Of a stretch of DNA of 64,000 bases, positions 1 to 10,229 are shown piece by piece (the stretch's first letter is position 1; each line of letters opens with the position of its first letter). A program made the translations under genes and the position numbers. The stretch comes from Multifurca ochricompacta (Eukaryota > Basidiomycota > Agaricomycetes > Russulales > Russulaceae): positions 1 through 64,000 of the forward strand of contig WTXG01000101.1 in NCBI GenBank assembly GCA_022496185.1, written 5' to 3'. The notes below the pieces were generated by a model. That model was not told the DNA's origin and made no database searches. It saw only the letters and a list, made by a program, of their open reading frames with translations.

Positions 1-1513
1 CTGGAATTGTAAGAATGTGAAGTGGGATGGAGAACAATTCTCGGATCACCTACCACTGTATTTATACATTTCAGAATAGTATGTGTGTCTGCTAATACGT
101 TCGAATTGGCAAGGAGTCGGATTCGTTTACGTGGTTAGATGGTCTCGGAATTGTTCCGGAAACTAGAACTAGTTGCGCATAACTTGCCTCTGGTGAAGAC
201 ATCCTAGCCGTTGAAGGATAATGTTTCCGGTACCGGTCAACTAGGCCATGAGATCAAGTGACTGTATGGTGCGTCGATCCCATTCTGGTGCCTTAAATCA
301 AAATTAAAAGATTATGTAGGCTGTGTTGTAGAATGGGCGATATGTCCGCAGTTTGAAAACGAGAAATTCCGGGTCATGAGAGGTCTCCGAGTGACATGTA
401 AGAATGGTACCCCTGTGGTGATGCAGGGCCCGTTATTTCATAACAATAAATAACTGAGAGTTGGCAGAAGTGACGCTTTCGACTGGTGAGAGAACTAGAT
501 TTCAGAGAAGCAGCAACGCAGCAGAGTGGTAGTGGATCATAGATCGAGGAGTGTCTCTGTCCTCTAAATTTTGGAGCATTCTGAGAATTTCTCAATATTT
601 GAAGAGTACTCGCAACATTAGCAAGGACTGCCAAGAACCAGGAACGAAGGACAAGCTTGAGACAGGCAGCGATCGGGGCGGCATGCGGGCGGAACCCAAG
701 TAAGAACAGGAGCGTGAACCACCACCACCCCGCCACTCTTACACCCGAGTTTGTGTTATGTAAGCAGGTATAGTGGCGTTCCACACACCGCCCTCGACTT
801 GTCTCATGTCATTTATACCGACGTTCAATGCCATACATTCAGTCCTTCGTTCCTGGTTCTTGTCAGTCCTTGCTAATGTTGCGAGTACTCTTCAAATATT
901 GAGAAATTCTCAGAATCGCTCCAAAATTTAGAGGACAGAGACACTCCCCGATCTATGATCCACTACCACTCTGCTGCGTTGCTGCTTCTCTGAAATCTAG
1001 TTCTCTCACCAGTCGAAAGCGTCACTTCTGCCAACTCTCAGTTATTTATTGTTATAGAAATAACGGGCCCTGCATCACCACAGGGGTACCATTCTTACAT
1101 GTCACTCGGACACCTCTCATGACCCGGAATTTCTGTTTTCAAACTGCGGACATATCGCCCATTCTACATGAAAGCCTACATAGTCTATTAATTTTGATCC
1201 AAGGCACCAGAATGGGATCGACGCACCATACATTCACCTCATCTCATGGCCTGGTTGACCGGTGCCGGAAACATTATCCTTCAACGGCTAGGATGTCTTC
1301 ACCAGAGGCAAGCAATGCGCAACTAGTTCTAGTTTCCGGAACAATTCCGAGACCACCCAACCACGTAAACGAATCCGACTCCTTGCCTGCATTTCGAATG
1401 TAACAGCAGACACACTATTCTGAAATGTATAAATATAGTGGTAGGTGATCCGAGAATTGTTCTCCATCCTACTCCACATTCTAACAATTCCAGAGTATTA
1501 TTCCAATTCAACA
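1..1513. repeat. Large inverted repeat of LTR-like sequence
   Basis: The left arm (1 to about 652) matches the reverse complement of the right arm (about 843-1493) at roughly 93% by eye. A spacer of about 190 bp separates them. Read on the minus strand, the right arm starts at 1513 with TGTTGAATTGG, the usual start of a Copia-type LTR, so the arms are probably two LTRs of one family in opposite orientation. The left arm continues beyond the window. No coding domain was recognised in arms or spacer; ORFs inside are shadows. A fold-back transposon is the alternative reading. Confidence 0.75.
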
Positions 1514-2207
1514 TGACTTACACTCACGCTCACACTCACACTCCTACTGACCTTGACAAATCGTCCAATATTGGTGCGTGCCGAATCGATCCCTGTAATT
1601 CTGATTTACTCATGACGATTTATAGGTCTCAAGCAATGGCTCGTAGGCCATCACAACTCGTACGAACACGAAGTCACTGGCGAAACCATCCACGTCTACG
1701 CCATAGCCGGTCCTCCTGTATACTCCAACGGCGATAGCGACCGGATTGACTTTGACATCGAACTCCCACTCTGGGGAGTTACCTGGGTTGTCAGTCATAT
1801 TCTTACTCTTCCGAATTGTTGACGCGACCCGTTGATTGGCTTTTGAATTTCAGCTGAAAGGCTACGTCATCAAGAGCACGCTCGCAATCGATGCCGCATT
1901 CTCTGTCAAGGTCCCGATCATTGGGTCGTTCCAGTTGGCTCAGGTCAAGGGAAATCTCCAAGACGGAGTGAAAGTGACTTTCGGCGTCTCATTTTGCATG
2001 GAGATGCCAGGTTCTATTATTCCGCTGGTTGGATTTATGTGGACTTGTCAGCGACGGTATTCGGGACAGTTTACGGACCGCTTACGATCAAGCTGATCCC
2101 TCTTCCGTGAGTTTCCCCTTGTATTTTTGTGAGTTTCGAGGAATGTTACTGAGAGGACGAATTTCTTTACTAGGTTCGGAAGTGAGGACGGACGTGGTCA
2201 AATTTGA
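1513..2207 (+). pseudogene. Small multi-exon host gene, unknown family, one frameshift
   Basis: Four exons fit: 1513-1573, 1626-1789, 1854-2106 and 2174-2207, with introns opening GTGCGT, GTCAGT and GTGAGT and closing in AG. Exon 2 reads LKQWLVGHHNSYEHEVTGE and later AGPPVYSNGDSDRIDFDIEL. Exon 3 begins LKGYVIKSTLAIDAAFSVKV. The frame of exon 3 must change by one base near 2000 to reach a clearly coding stretch, DARFYYSAGWIYVDLSATVF, that leads into exon 4 and the TGA at 2205. The beta-rich, valine and aromatic-rich pattern suggests a small beta-sandwich, but I do not recognise the family. The ATG is formed by the last A of the adjoining LTR end plus host TG, so the original 5' end was probably lost. 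The intron phases agree, which argues for a real former gene. Confidence 0.55.
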
Positions 2208-2994
2208 TTTGTCGGGAATTTACAACTTAGTGTATGTTGTCCAAGCGTCATCGAATGGAAGTTGTTGTCAGATAAATGTTGTGCGAGCAAATGCATGAAT
2301 GGTAAAGCAATGCACTAGGTTGCGTGACCCGATGAAAGTGTTGATGTTTTGATGTGAACACGATTGAAACCTGCCTTGACAATTATTAGTGCAATCATAT
2401 GAACTGCAAAAAACACCTCGAGAAAATAAATAAATAAACGTTCCCTCTTTGCCTCAACTCGAGACTTGTAGATGCACAAGGAACAGAATTTCTCGATCTC
2501 CAGCAGATATTTTGGCATCCCTGTGTCAAGGATTGGCTCGGAACGAAACTAGATCACTCTTCAATTGTGTGTAAACCAGTCTGGGCCTTGACGCTACCCC
2601 AAGTTGTACAACGTCGAAATTATTTGAGGGGCCGACGTGTATACACACGCTTTATACATACGAACGTGAGATCGTCTGATCCAACGTGGAGTAGGATTCA
2701 CAGAAGATGGAAGAAAGAGGGTGTGTGTGTACGAGAAGGCTTGTCGATAGTTGCCATATGCATCGGGTAAAGTCGAGGCACGCAATGAGACAGAGATGAG
2801 AGCTGAGGTGGTCTTTCGTGACAAGATACAAGTTCAGTATGCAGGAATGTGAGGGGACCCGCTTCTGGGTGTGAAGATCAACAAGAGACTGGTTTGGACA
2901 CACCCTTCGACGATTGATTACAGAGTGGAAACAAAGGGCGTGTTGAGCCAGCTGTGGCTGTAAAAGGCAGCTGATAAGTTTGGTCAAAACTATA
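2208..2994. other. Intergenic stretch, nothing recognised
   Basis: Only short overlapping ORFs without recognisable domains are present on both strands. No repeat shared with the rest of the window was noticed. Confidence 0.5.
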
Positions 2995-3111
2995 TAATGA
3001 TTATGGATAAGCTAAGCTATTAATTACTACGTGTTAGCTAAACATGGTAAAGATAAGATAAGATAAAGTAACATTCAGTAGCCTGGCTGTCCGCTCGCTA
3101 CCGGCCTGTCT

Positions 3112-3967
3112 GGCTCACCCACCTCTCCCCCACCGCTGACATCCCTGAAGTAGTAATCTTCTCACACGATTGTAATTTGTAATAATATTTATTTTAAAAA
3201 GGAAGTTATCTTTGATCAACAAAATATCATTACAATTCAAAGTTATGTGACATGTAGACAACGCTTTCAACCTACTAGTGAAAGACCGGCTCTGCTCATG
3301 CAACAACCTCACCCCCCTCACCTTCATCCAGGACACGCGGGCCTTCACAAGGCCTCCTCAGGTGAGACGACCTTGCGAGCTGGATTAAGTCTGAGTTGGT
3401 GACATTGGGTAGTATGGTAAGCTCACCTTTCTTCTCCAACACACAGGCTCTCTTCCCCTCTCCACTCTCTATCACACACTGTTTTTCTTGTTTCCCTCTA
3501 CCAAGAGGTTTCACACATGGTGGTTCCCACCCTTCTCTCATGTTCACAACAGTAATTACTATGTAGTGGTAGTAGCTGTGTGATTTGGGCAAGGCCCTGA
3601 AGGGCGAATAAAATTGATTTCAAAAATAAAAACAACTAATAGTGAAAATGCTTAACATCCTCCCTCCTCCTGTCTATGCAATGGACAATAACACTCCTGC
3701 TACAAATTCTCTACTGCTCTAGACCCACACGCTCTGATGAGAACACATGATACACATTGAAAGTTATAAAATAGCTAGACATAGAGAGCGAGAACGCGCG
3801 AGGACACCAAAGATCTTATCTAATCCTTAACTGATCTTATTCCAACTGATTCGTAATGATATTTTGTTGATAACTTCCCTTTTAAAAATAAATATTATTA
3901 CAAATCACAGTCGTGTGACAAGATTACCACTTTAGGGATGTCAGCGGTGGGGAGAGTAAGATGACTT
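3112..3967. mobile_element. Non-autonomous TIR element (MITE-like), copy 1
   Basis: The left end (CACCGCTGACATCCCT, then TGTAATAATATTTATTTT and a GATCAACAAAATATCATTAC block) recurs inverted at the right end (3840-3955), giving terminal inverted repeats of about 105 bp. GGCCTGTCT flanks both sides (3103-3111 and 3968-3976), a likely 9-bp target duplication of the kind made by Mutator-like transposases. There is no transposase; the middle is a SINE insertion. A second copy lies at 37770-38666. Confidence 0.75.
3284..3634 (+). mobile_element. SINE-like retroposon inside TIR element copy 1
   Basis: The body holds the TTCATCCAGGACACGCGGGC block and ends GGGCGAATAAAATTGATTTC followed by an A-rich tail. 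It is flanked by imperfect direct repeats ACTAGTGAAA (3274-3283) and ACTAATAGTGAAA (3635-3647). A free-standing relative is at 51293-51582. It has no ORF of its own and would depend on LINE machinery. Confidence 0.6.
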
Positions 3968-3982
3968 GGCCTGTCTCAACAA

Positions 3983-4330
3983 CAGGTTGTCATGCGTCAT
4001 GAACCGCTTTCTTTTTTCTCCCTTTCATCTTCACTCCCATGAAGCGGGTCTCTCTGCGCTAAGAATCCAAACATCTTCACCACTTCACCATATAACATAA
4101 ATTGGGTAACAAGGTATTAAGATCAGGGTATTCTATCACAAGTTGTAAGAGCATGTAGAAACAGCAGATAACGAAAAATTTTATCAAGTGAAATGAGAGG
4201 AAGTCACGGCGCTTGCGCTGCCTATGTGTCGACGGGGGAGCTGAGATGCTATTCGGGACCATAAGAAACTATGTACCACACGGAGAGGAGACAAATCGTG
4301 CTACTCTTGCTGCTGTTGCAGTGGTGGTGG
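3983..4330. other. Intergenic stretch, nothing recognised
   Basis: No ORF with recognisable content and no repeat shared with other parts of the window was seen here. A short GTGGTGGTGG tract ends it at the LTR border. Confidence 0.45.
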
Positions 4331-4549
4331 TGTGGAAATGCAGCCTGAGGTAGAAAGATAAATCTGGTCAAAACAACAACTTTTTTAGATACAGAAATAT
4401 TGTCTTTAAATACTGTAAGGACTGTGCTGTGCTGTGATCATGAGGATTGTACTTAATCATAATAAACGAGTGTGAGTATCATCCTGCACTGCCAACACCG
4501 GTCACCTCTGATCCGGTCCGGCCTACTCTGATCCGTTACCGGCTCAACA
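4331..4549 (-). mobile_element. Solo LTR, short variant of Copia family C
   Basis: It starts TGTGGAAATG and ends CCGTTACCGGCTCAACA, matching both ends of the 412-bp LTRs of the Copia at 45461-50712, but is only 219 bp because the internal repeated part is missing. It is bracketed by GGTGG on both sides (4326-4330, 4550-4554), a 5-bp target duplication, so it is a true insertion that lost its body by LTR-LTR recombination. Transcription orientation would be minus. Confidence 0.8.
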
Positions 4550-4605
4550 GGTGGTGGTTCGTCGTACATACTGACAAAAAAGGAGCCTGAGTGTGCGGAG
4601 TTCTT

Positions 4606-4999
4606 CTACGAGCTTGGCGAAATGAATGGACCAAATCTACCACCAGCGCCTGGGAGAGCGATTTGGTGAGTACTGGTATTGATTGCGGTTGCCGCCACCG
4701 CCGCCGCTACTGTCCCGCTATCCCTTCCTGTTTCTGTCACTGTCTGAACAAGCGCATACTTCGTATCATCGAGAAACACTTCACCAACCTGCAAGTTTTC
4801 GTTTGGGTGCCACTTAACTATCCAGGGACACAAGACGAAGACGGTTTCACGTCGTCCTCCTCCGGATTTTCCATAGACTCGTGCACGGGGGAGGAGATGT
4901 TCTCTCTCGATAAGACGGAACGTTATGCGCTCGCCATGTTCGATGCCGTTCCCGCGATGCGGATGTTTATCTCCTTCCGCAAGGGTTCATGCCATGTCT
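4606..4999 (-). pseudogene. Host coding remnant beside a truncated Copia
   Basis: On the minus strand one frame is open from about 4999 down to a TAG at 4606. It includes GERITFRLIEREHLLPRARV and, further on, WHPNENLQVGEVFLDDTKYA. It has no credible start. The plus strand is also open over much of the interval and has a GTGAGT site near 4666, so the coding strand is uncertain. I do not recognise the protein. It abuts the broken RNase-H end of the Copia at about 5043, so it is probably a gene cut by a rearrangement. Confidence 0.35.
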
Positions 5000-5042
5000 G
5001 GCGACGCGAGCCCGCACCTCACAATCCTGACATCGACACTGT

Positions 5043-8000
5043 AAGGATGGCTCGGGGGAGTCGGTCGGTTGATACACAATCCTATAGTTTACTGTGCCCT
5101 TTAGATAGCGAAGTACATGTTTGGCTGCTTGCCAGTGGAGGGGGCCGGGTTTGGAGTTGAATCTAGCAAGGACACCAGCTGCGTAGGCAATATCCGGTCT
5201 TGTGGTGACTGCGAGGTACATCAGACACCCAACAAGAGAGAGGTAGGGGTGTTGGCGCATTTCTGCAGCTTCAGGTTCAGTCTGCGGTGACATAGATATG
5301 GAGAGGCAAGATCCAGGGTCCAACAGAGTGGACACGGGTTTGCAATCATGCAACCCATGATCCTGAAGAAGATCGGAGATATATTGACTCTGAGAGAGAA
5401 AGAGGCGCCGATTTGGGTGATCCCTATGAATTTCCATGCCCAGAAGCTGAGTGGTGGGTCCTAGATCTCGCAGCTTGAAGTGCATAGCTAGTTCACAGAT
5501 AATGGAATCAATCTTGGCTCCATCTGTGCTGGCCAAGGTGAGATCGTCCACAAAGATTGGCATCAGAATCTTGACATCATTATGATGAAAGATGTACACC
5601 CCATGATCAGATTGAACCCATTGGAAGCCCATGGAAAGGAGAACAGAGTGAAGCTTCCTATTCCATACTTGGCCGGCTTGCTTCAAGCCATAAAGTGACT
5701 TCTTCAATTTGCACACATACTCGGGTCCACCAACCTCAAATCCCTCTGGCTGTTGCATGTATATTTCCTTCTCTAGCTCGCCATTGAGATAGGCATGGGA
5801 GATATCCACAGAGCGAAGTTCCATGTCCTCCAGTGTGGAAATGGCAAGGATGGTTCTGATGGTTGAGTACCTGACAGTGGGAGTGAATGTTTCTTTGAAG
5901 TCAAAGCCAGGGCACTGTGAATAACCTTTGGCAACCATCCTTGCTTTGTACCTGTCAAGGGAGCCATCCACGTTCCGCTTTATCTTCAGGAACCATCTGG
6001 ACCCGATTGCTCTCTTTCTGGGAGGCAGCTTGACAATCTCCCAAGTGCCATTGAGTCTGTGAGCCTCCATCTCCTCTTCGCAGGCAGTCTGCCAGAGCTG
6101 AGCATCATCACACCTCTGAGACTGTCTGTAGGAGGTGGGCTCGATCGCAGAGGCGATGTTGGCATCGATGGGATCAGGGGGATCATCAGGGATGCTGTCA
6201 TCACCTGGATAGGGGGTTATTGGAGCAGATTCCCCTATGAGATTAGGGGGATCGTCAGGGTCATCATTCGCATCCAGGGAGGGTACGGCCAGAGTGGGTT
6301 CCCTCGTCTGTTTGTAGTGCTGTGGGACTGACCATTTCTCAGGGAACCAGATTTCTCTGGGCCATCGGAGGCGCTGGGGACGAGATGGAGCTGGGTCTGG
6401 GCTGGGAACGGCAGTGGGAGCCAATGGAGATAAGATCATAGGAATAGGAGGCGGATCAGAGGATGGTGATGTCACAGGTTGAGTTGGAGGCAGATCGGAA
6501 GACGTGGAGATAGGAGGCAGATCAGAAGGTGGAGATGGTGATGTCACAGATGCAGGTGGATTGGAAGGACTCCCCCCCCCACAAACGGATTGCTGTGACT
6601 CTGTATGATCATCCCAAATGGTTGGCAGAGCAATAGGGGAGGGAGCAAGAAGCGTGCGATCAGGGGTTGAGATGTGGGGCGGTGAAGCAGTGTGATGCAT
6701 GAAGAACCTTTCATCGAAGTCAGCTCTCTCTGAGATTATCACCCGTTTGCTGCCAGGATGATAGAACTTCCATGCTTTGTACCCCTGAGGGTACCCAATG
6801 AAGATGCACTTTTCCATATGAGTGCCCAAGCTCCCAAGTGGTCTCTTGTCCCGCTGAATCAGTACATAGGCAGTGCATCCCCAGACCCAAAGCCGTGAGA
6901 GATCAGGCTTGGTTCTGAGGAAGGCTTCATGAGGGGTGCTATCGACGAGAACAGAGGTTGAGACCATGTTTGTAACATGGACAAGTGCAGTCAGTGCTTC
7001 CCCCCAGAATGAGGGTGGCATCCCAGATTCAAATAGCATGGAGATGATGCCTTCCTCCAATGTTCTGTTTGCCCGCTTGGCCACTCCATTCTGCTGAGGG
7101 CGATTTCTGGCAGAGTGTTGCCGTTGAATGCCATGATCAATGCAGAATGCAGCAAAGTCATTGGACATATACTCCCCTCCTTTGTCATCTCGCAGGCAAC
7201 CAATCCGAAGGCCAGTAATGTTTTCAGACCAGGCTTTGAATTGTTTGAAGGCAATAAGGGTGTCAGACTTTTGTTTTAAGAGGTAAACAGCCTTGAAGCG
7301 AGAGAAATTGTCAATGAATGTGACCCAATAGCGATATCCCTGGTGCGTGGGAACCCGCAGTGGACCATGGACATCACTGTGAACAAGCTGTAGAGGTTTG
7401 GACATTTGTGAGGAAGAGGGTGAGAAGGGATCTGCATGCATCTTTCCGGCTTTGCAGGGTTCACAAACCAGATCAGGTTCAGCTTGTGAATCGAGCTGCA
7501 TTCCTGTGACCAGGTTCCTGGTAAATAACCATTTCACACCCACATGATGATGATGGCAGAGGCATCTGTGCCAGAGGGTCCAATCCAGAGCCAGGGTAGC
7601 AGTTGAAGAGAGCCCAGCAAATTCTTCTGTTGGAATGGATTCCCCCACAAGGAAAGCCAAATTGGATGCAGTTACCTTTGCTTCGAAAGCAATGTGACCA
7701 TTCCTAATGAAGCTGATGGTGTCTTTCCATATTGAGATAAAGAAGTGTCGATTCATAGCCAGATACAGAATAGAAAACAAGTTCGTGTGGAGAGAGGGAA
7801 CATAGAGGACATTTGTGAATTCCACAGGAGGCATTGCCTTCCCCCCCACCACAGGGATGAACCTGACTGACCCAATTCCCTCAGAGTACACTGATGACCC
7901 ATCTGCCAATCGAATTAGGGTGCTGTGTGGCCTCAAATTTTGTAGCCAATGGCGATTGAATGTCATATGAGCTGAGGCACCAGAGTCTGCATTCCAAGAG

Positions 8001-8089
8001 ATGTGAGAATCAGGTTGGATAGAACAGGAAAGTGCACTTGCGGAGGCAACGGACACAGATTGTGGGGCAGTGGGGACACTGGAGCGGGA
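5043..8089 (-). pseudogene. Copia family A protease-integrase-RT remnant
   Basis: One minus-strand ORF carries, in order, an aspartic protease site (DSGASAHM), the integrase zinc region (WHRC...CEPCKAGK), integrase core residues HSDVHGP and RDDKGGEY, and a reverse transcriptase with KARMVAKGYSQ, SLYGLKQAG and the FVDD active site. Gag is missing: the frame runs open into the LTR of the next element at 8090. RNase H is also missing: after YLKGTVNYRIVYQ the frame enters foreign sequence at about 5043 and stops at 4967. In the integrase the expected catalytic Glu of QNGVAERANRT is Lys (QNGVAKRANRT), so it should be inactive even where intact. The family differs clearly from families B and C in this window. 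Confidence 0.9.
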
Positions 8090-8825
8090 TGTTGAACACA
8101 GAAGATGTTTGGTGATGCTTCAGGCATCAGGTGATTAGATTAGCTACTTTGTAGATTAGATTAGATACCGGAGTTTCGGACTATTTACAATATCATTATT
8201 ACTTTCTTTCTCACATTCCACAGTAGCTGACTGATGCACCAGATAACATGTGATTTCTGTAGTTGCCAATGGCCTTTCTCCCTCATGTTTATTGTTTGGA
8301 CTTTGTCCGGCACTTGTGGACTTATTCCCAGTGCACAGACCACCCCTTGATTAGTATATAAGGGTGTCTACTTCGTCTCTTACACTTCAGAGTTTCTTCT
8401 ATCTCTGAAGCGTAAGTTCCTACTCTACTATCTATCATACCTTAAGACTAACTCTTGTATATACAGTGCCTCACAAAACTGAGTCAATGTTTTGCACTTT
8501 TGCACTGTTTGTTGAATATCACATCAGCCAAAACAAATATAAACAAAGTCTTGGTAGACCATAAAAGGTACAAGATAAGGGTTATGTAATGCAACAATAA
8601 TTATGTAATTCTGATCAAAACCTGTGGAGCTATGCCCATTTCAAATTGGGGACTCATTGACTCAGTTTTGTGAGTGGGTATCAGAAATATCAGAATCTGA
8701 TGCTCCACCAAATGTACAGCAACCAATCCATAATATATGGTTACCATAGTTATCTTAATATTGATGGGACCTGGAATAGAGCTATTTAACCATGGTTTAC
8801 ATTCCCAGAATATTATAATTTCCCA

Positions 8826-9246
8826 ATGCACCCCACCTCCTCTGCTCAGAAAGAAAACATACTCTCTCTGGCCTCTGAAGGTCATTCCACTGACACTATT
8901 GCCTCCAGACTCAGCCTCAGCCAGTCCACAGTCTCTAGGACCCTCAGGACCCTCCTTCCCAACCATCAGTCACCTCATTTTAGTCATCCTTCCAAGCTCT
9001 CTGCTACCTCTGAACATGCTATCATGATACAAATCACCACAGGAAAGGTTGCCAATGCTGTCCAGGCCACAAAGCACATCAATTCCATCATCCCCAACCA
9101 TGTCTCTTCACAAACTGTGCACTGAGTTCTTAAACAACATTCATTCAAGGCTGTAACAAAGAAGAAAAGGCCACTACTCTCTGCAGTACATTGCAAGAAG
9201 CACTTAGCCTTTGCTTTGAAGTACAGAGAGTGGACTGTGGAGGACT
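8826..9246 (+). pseudogene. Tc1 transposase N-terminal fragment, left half
   Basis: The ORF 8826-9125 encodes a helix-turn-helix region (QKENILSLASEGHSTDTIAS, then SLSQSTVSRTLRTLLPN) typical of Tc1/Tc3 DNA-binding domains. After a TGA at 9123-9125 the same frame continues VLKQHSFKAVTKKKRPLLSA and LAFALKYREWTVEDW before meeting the palindrome centre. The stop probably replaces an Arg codon and is present in both halves, so it predates the duplication or spread by conversion. The catalytic DDE region is absent. Confidence 0.85.
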
Positions 9247-9723
9247 GGCATCTGACCCAAACCCGTTGATTTTGGTCTCATCTGACCAAATCACCCTCTT
9301 CCAGTCCTCCATAGTCCAGTTTTGGTACTTCAAAGCAAAGGCTAAGTGCTTCTTGCAATGTACTGCAGAGAGTAGTGGCCTTTTCTTCTTTGTTACAGCC
9401 TTGAATGAATGTTGTTTAAGAACTCAGTGCACAGTTTGTGAAGAGACATGGTTGGGGATGATGGAATTGATGTGCTTTGTGGCCTGGACAGCATTGGCAA
9501 CCTTTCCTGTGGTGATTTGTATCATGATAGCATGTTCAGAGGTAGCAGAGAGCTTGGAAGGATGACTAAAATGAGGTGACTGATGGTTGGGAAGGAGGGT
9601 CCTGAGGGTCCTAGAGACTGTGGACTGGCTGAGGCTGAGTCTGGAGGCAATAGTGTCAGTGGAATGACCTTCAGAGGCCAGAGAGAGTATGTTTTCTTTC
9701 TGAGCAGAGGAGGTGGGGTGCAT
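9247..9723 (-). pseudogene. Tc1 transposase N-terminal fragment, right half
   Basis: The 99-residue ORF at 9424-9723 is identical to that of the left half. Past the shared stop, this half reads KYQNWTMEDWKRVIWSDETK and INGFGSDA before running into the inverted left half. It therefore includes the first catalytic-type Asp of the DDE domain (WSDETK) but nothing beyond. The KYQNWTMEDW against KYREWTVEDW difference between the halves shows the two sources were not identical at the join. Confidence 0.85.
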
Positions 9724-10215
9724 TGGGAAATTATAATATTCTGGGAATGTAAACCATGGTTAAATAGCTCTATTCCAGGTCCCATCAATATTAAGATAAC
9801 TATGGTAACCATATATTATGGATTGGTTGCTGTACATTTGGTGGAGCATCAGATTCTGATATTTCTGATACCCACTCACAAAACTGAGTCAATGAGTCCC
9901 CAATTTGAAATGGGCATAGCTCCACAGGTTTTGATCAGAATTACATAATTATTGTTGCATTACATAACCCTTATCTTGTACCTTTTATGGTCTACCAAGA
10001 CTTTGTTTATATTTGTTTTGGCTGATGTGATATTCAACAAACAGTGCAAAAGTGCAAAACATTGACTCAGTTTTGTGAGGCACTGTAGAACTTGTCTTTG
10101 TCTAGGTCAGTAGTATAGTATTATAGAGTTTCTTCTATCTCTGAAGCAACTTGTCTTTGTCTAGTTAACCACTAACGCTTACAGTCAGTATGCTGCGCCT
10201 CATGCCTGTTCGACA

Positions 10216-10229
10216 GGTTATGGGCCCTG
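10216..10229 (+). promoter_or_regulatory. B1 primer-binding site
   Basis: GGTTATGGGCCCTG directly follows the 5' LTR. The same 14 bases directly follow the 5' LTRs of B2 and C. The complement CAGGGCCCATAACC matches the anticodon stem-loop of initiator tRNA-Met (CAT anticodon) rather than a tRNA 3' end, as in Drosophila copia, where a cleaved tRNA half primes reverse transcription. Confidence 0.75.

Larger units (their letters stand above)
2995..3982 (-). repeat. Degraded family-D LTR, split by a TIR element
   Basis: The segments 2995-3111 and 3968-3982 together resemble a shortened family-D LTR (compare the solo LTRs at 31967-32268 and 44540-44880). Shared blocks include the TTAGCTAA...GGTAAAGATAAGATA part, the CGCTACCGGCC block and the terminal GTCTCAACA at 3974-3982. 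A TIR element occupies the interval 3112-3967. Confidence 0.55.
8464..10085. mobile_element. Palindromic Tc1/mariner element, 1622 bp
   Basis: Its outer ends CAGTGCCTCACAAAACTGAG are inverted copies, and a TA duplication flanks them. The two halves (8464-9246 and 9301-10085) are inverted copies of the same Tc1 left end plus the N-terminal half of a transposase. They look identical except near the centre, where about 54 bp (9247-9300) separate them. Each terminal repeat has a second, inward-facing copy of its end motif (8654-8673 on the left). No half contains a complete DDE catalytic domain, so it must be mobilised in trans, if at all. Confidence 0.92.
8090..10215 (+). repeat. B1 5' LTR, interrupted by a Tc1 palindrome
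   Basis: It starts TGTTGAACACAG and ends TGCCTGTTCGACA. A TATA box TATATAAGG lies at 8355-8363 and a stem-loop starts at 8383. The Tc1 element at 8464-10085 sits between duplicated TA dinucleotides (8462-8463 and 10086-10087); the intact 3' LTR reads straight through the same site (TTGTATATAGAACTTG). The LTR also has an internal partial duplication (AACTTGTCTTTGTCTAG twice). Confidence 0.92.

Noticed and set aside
4591..5160. A 189-codon plus-strand ORF
   Set aside because: It crosses the junction between the host remnant and antisense Copia A, so it cannot be one ancestral gene.
8826..9723. Two identical genes on opposite strands (99-, 96- and 121-residue frames)
   Set aside because: They are the mirrored halves of one palindromic Tc1 element; the 96- and 121-residue frames are shadows of the transposase fragment.
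10216..10229. A partial tRNA gene
   Set aside because: It is only 14 bases of anticodon-arm complement directly after an LTR, which is a primer-binding site.
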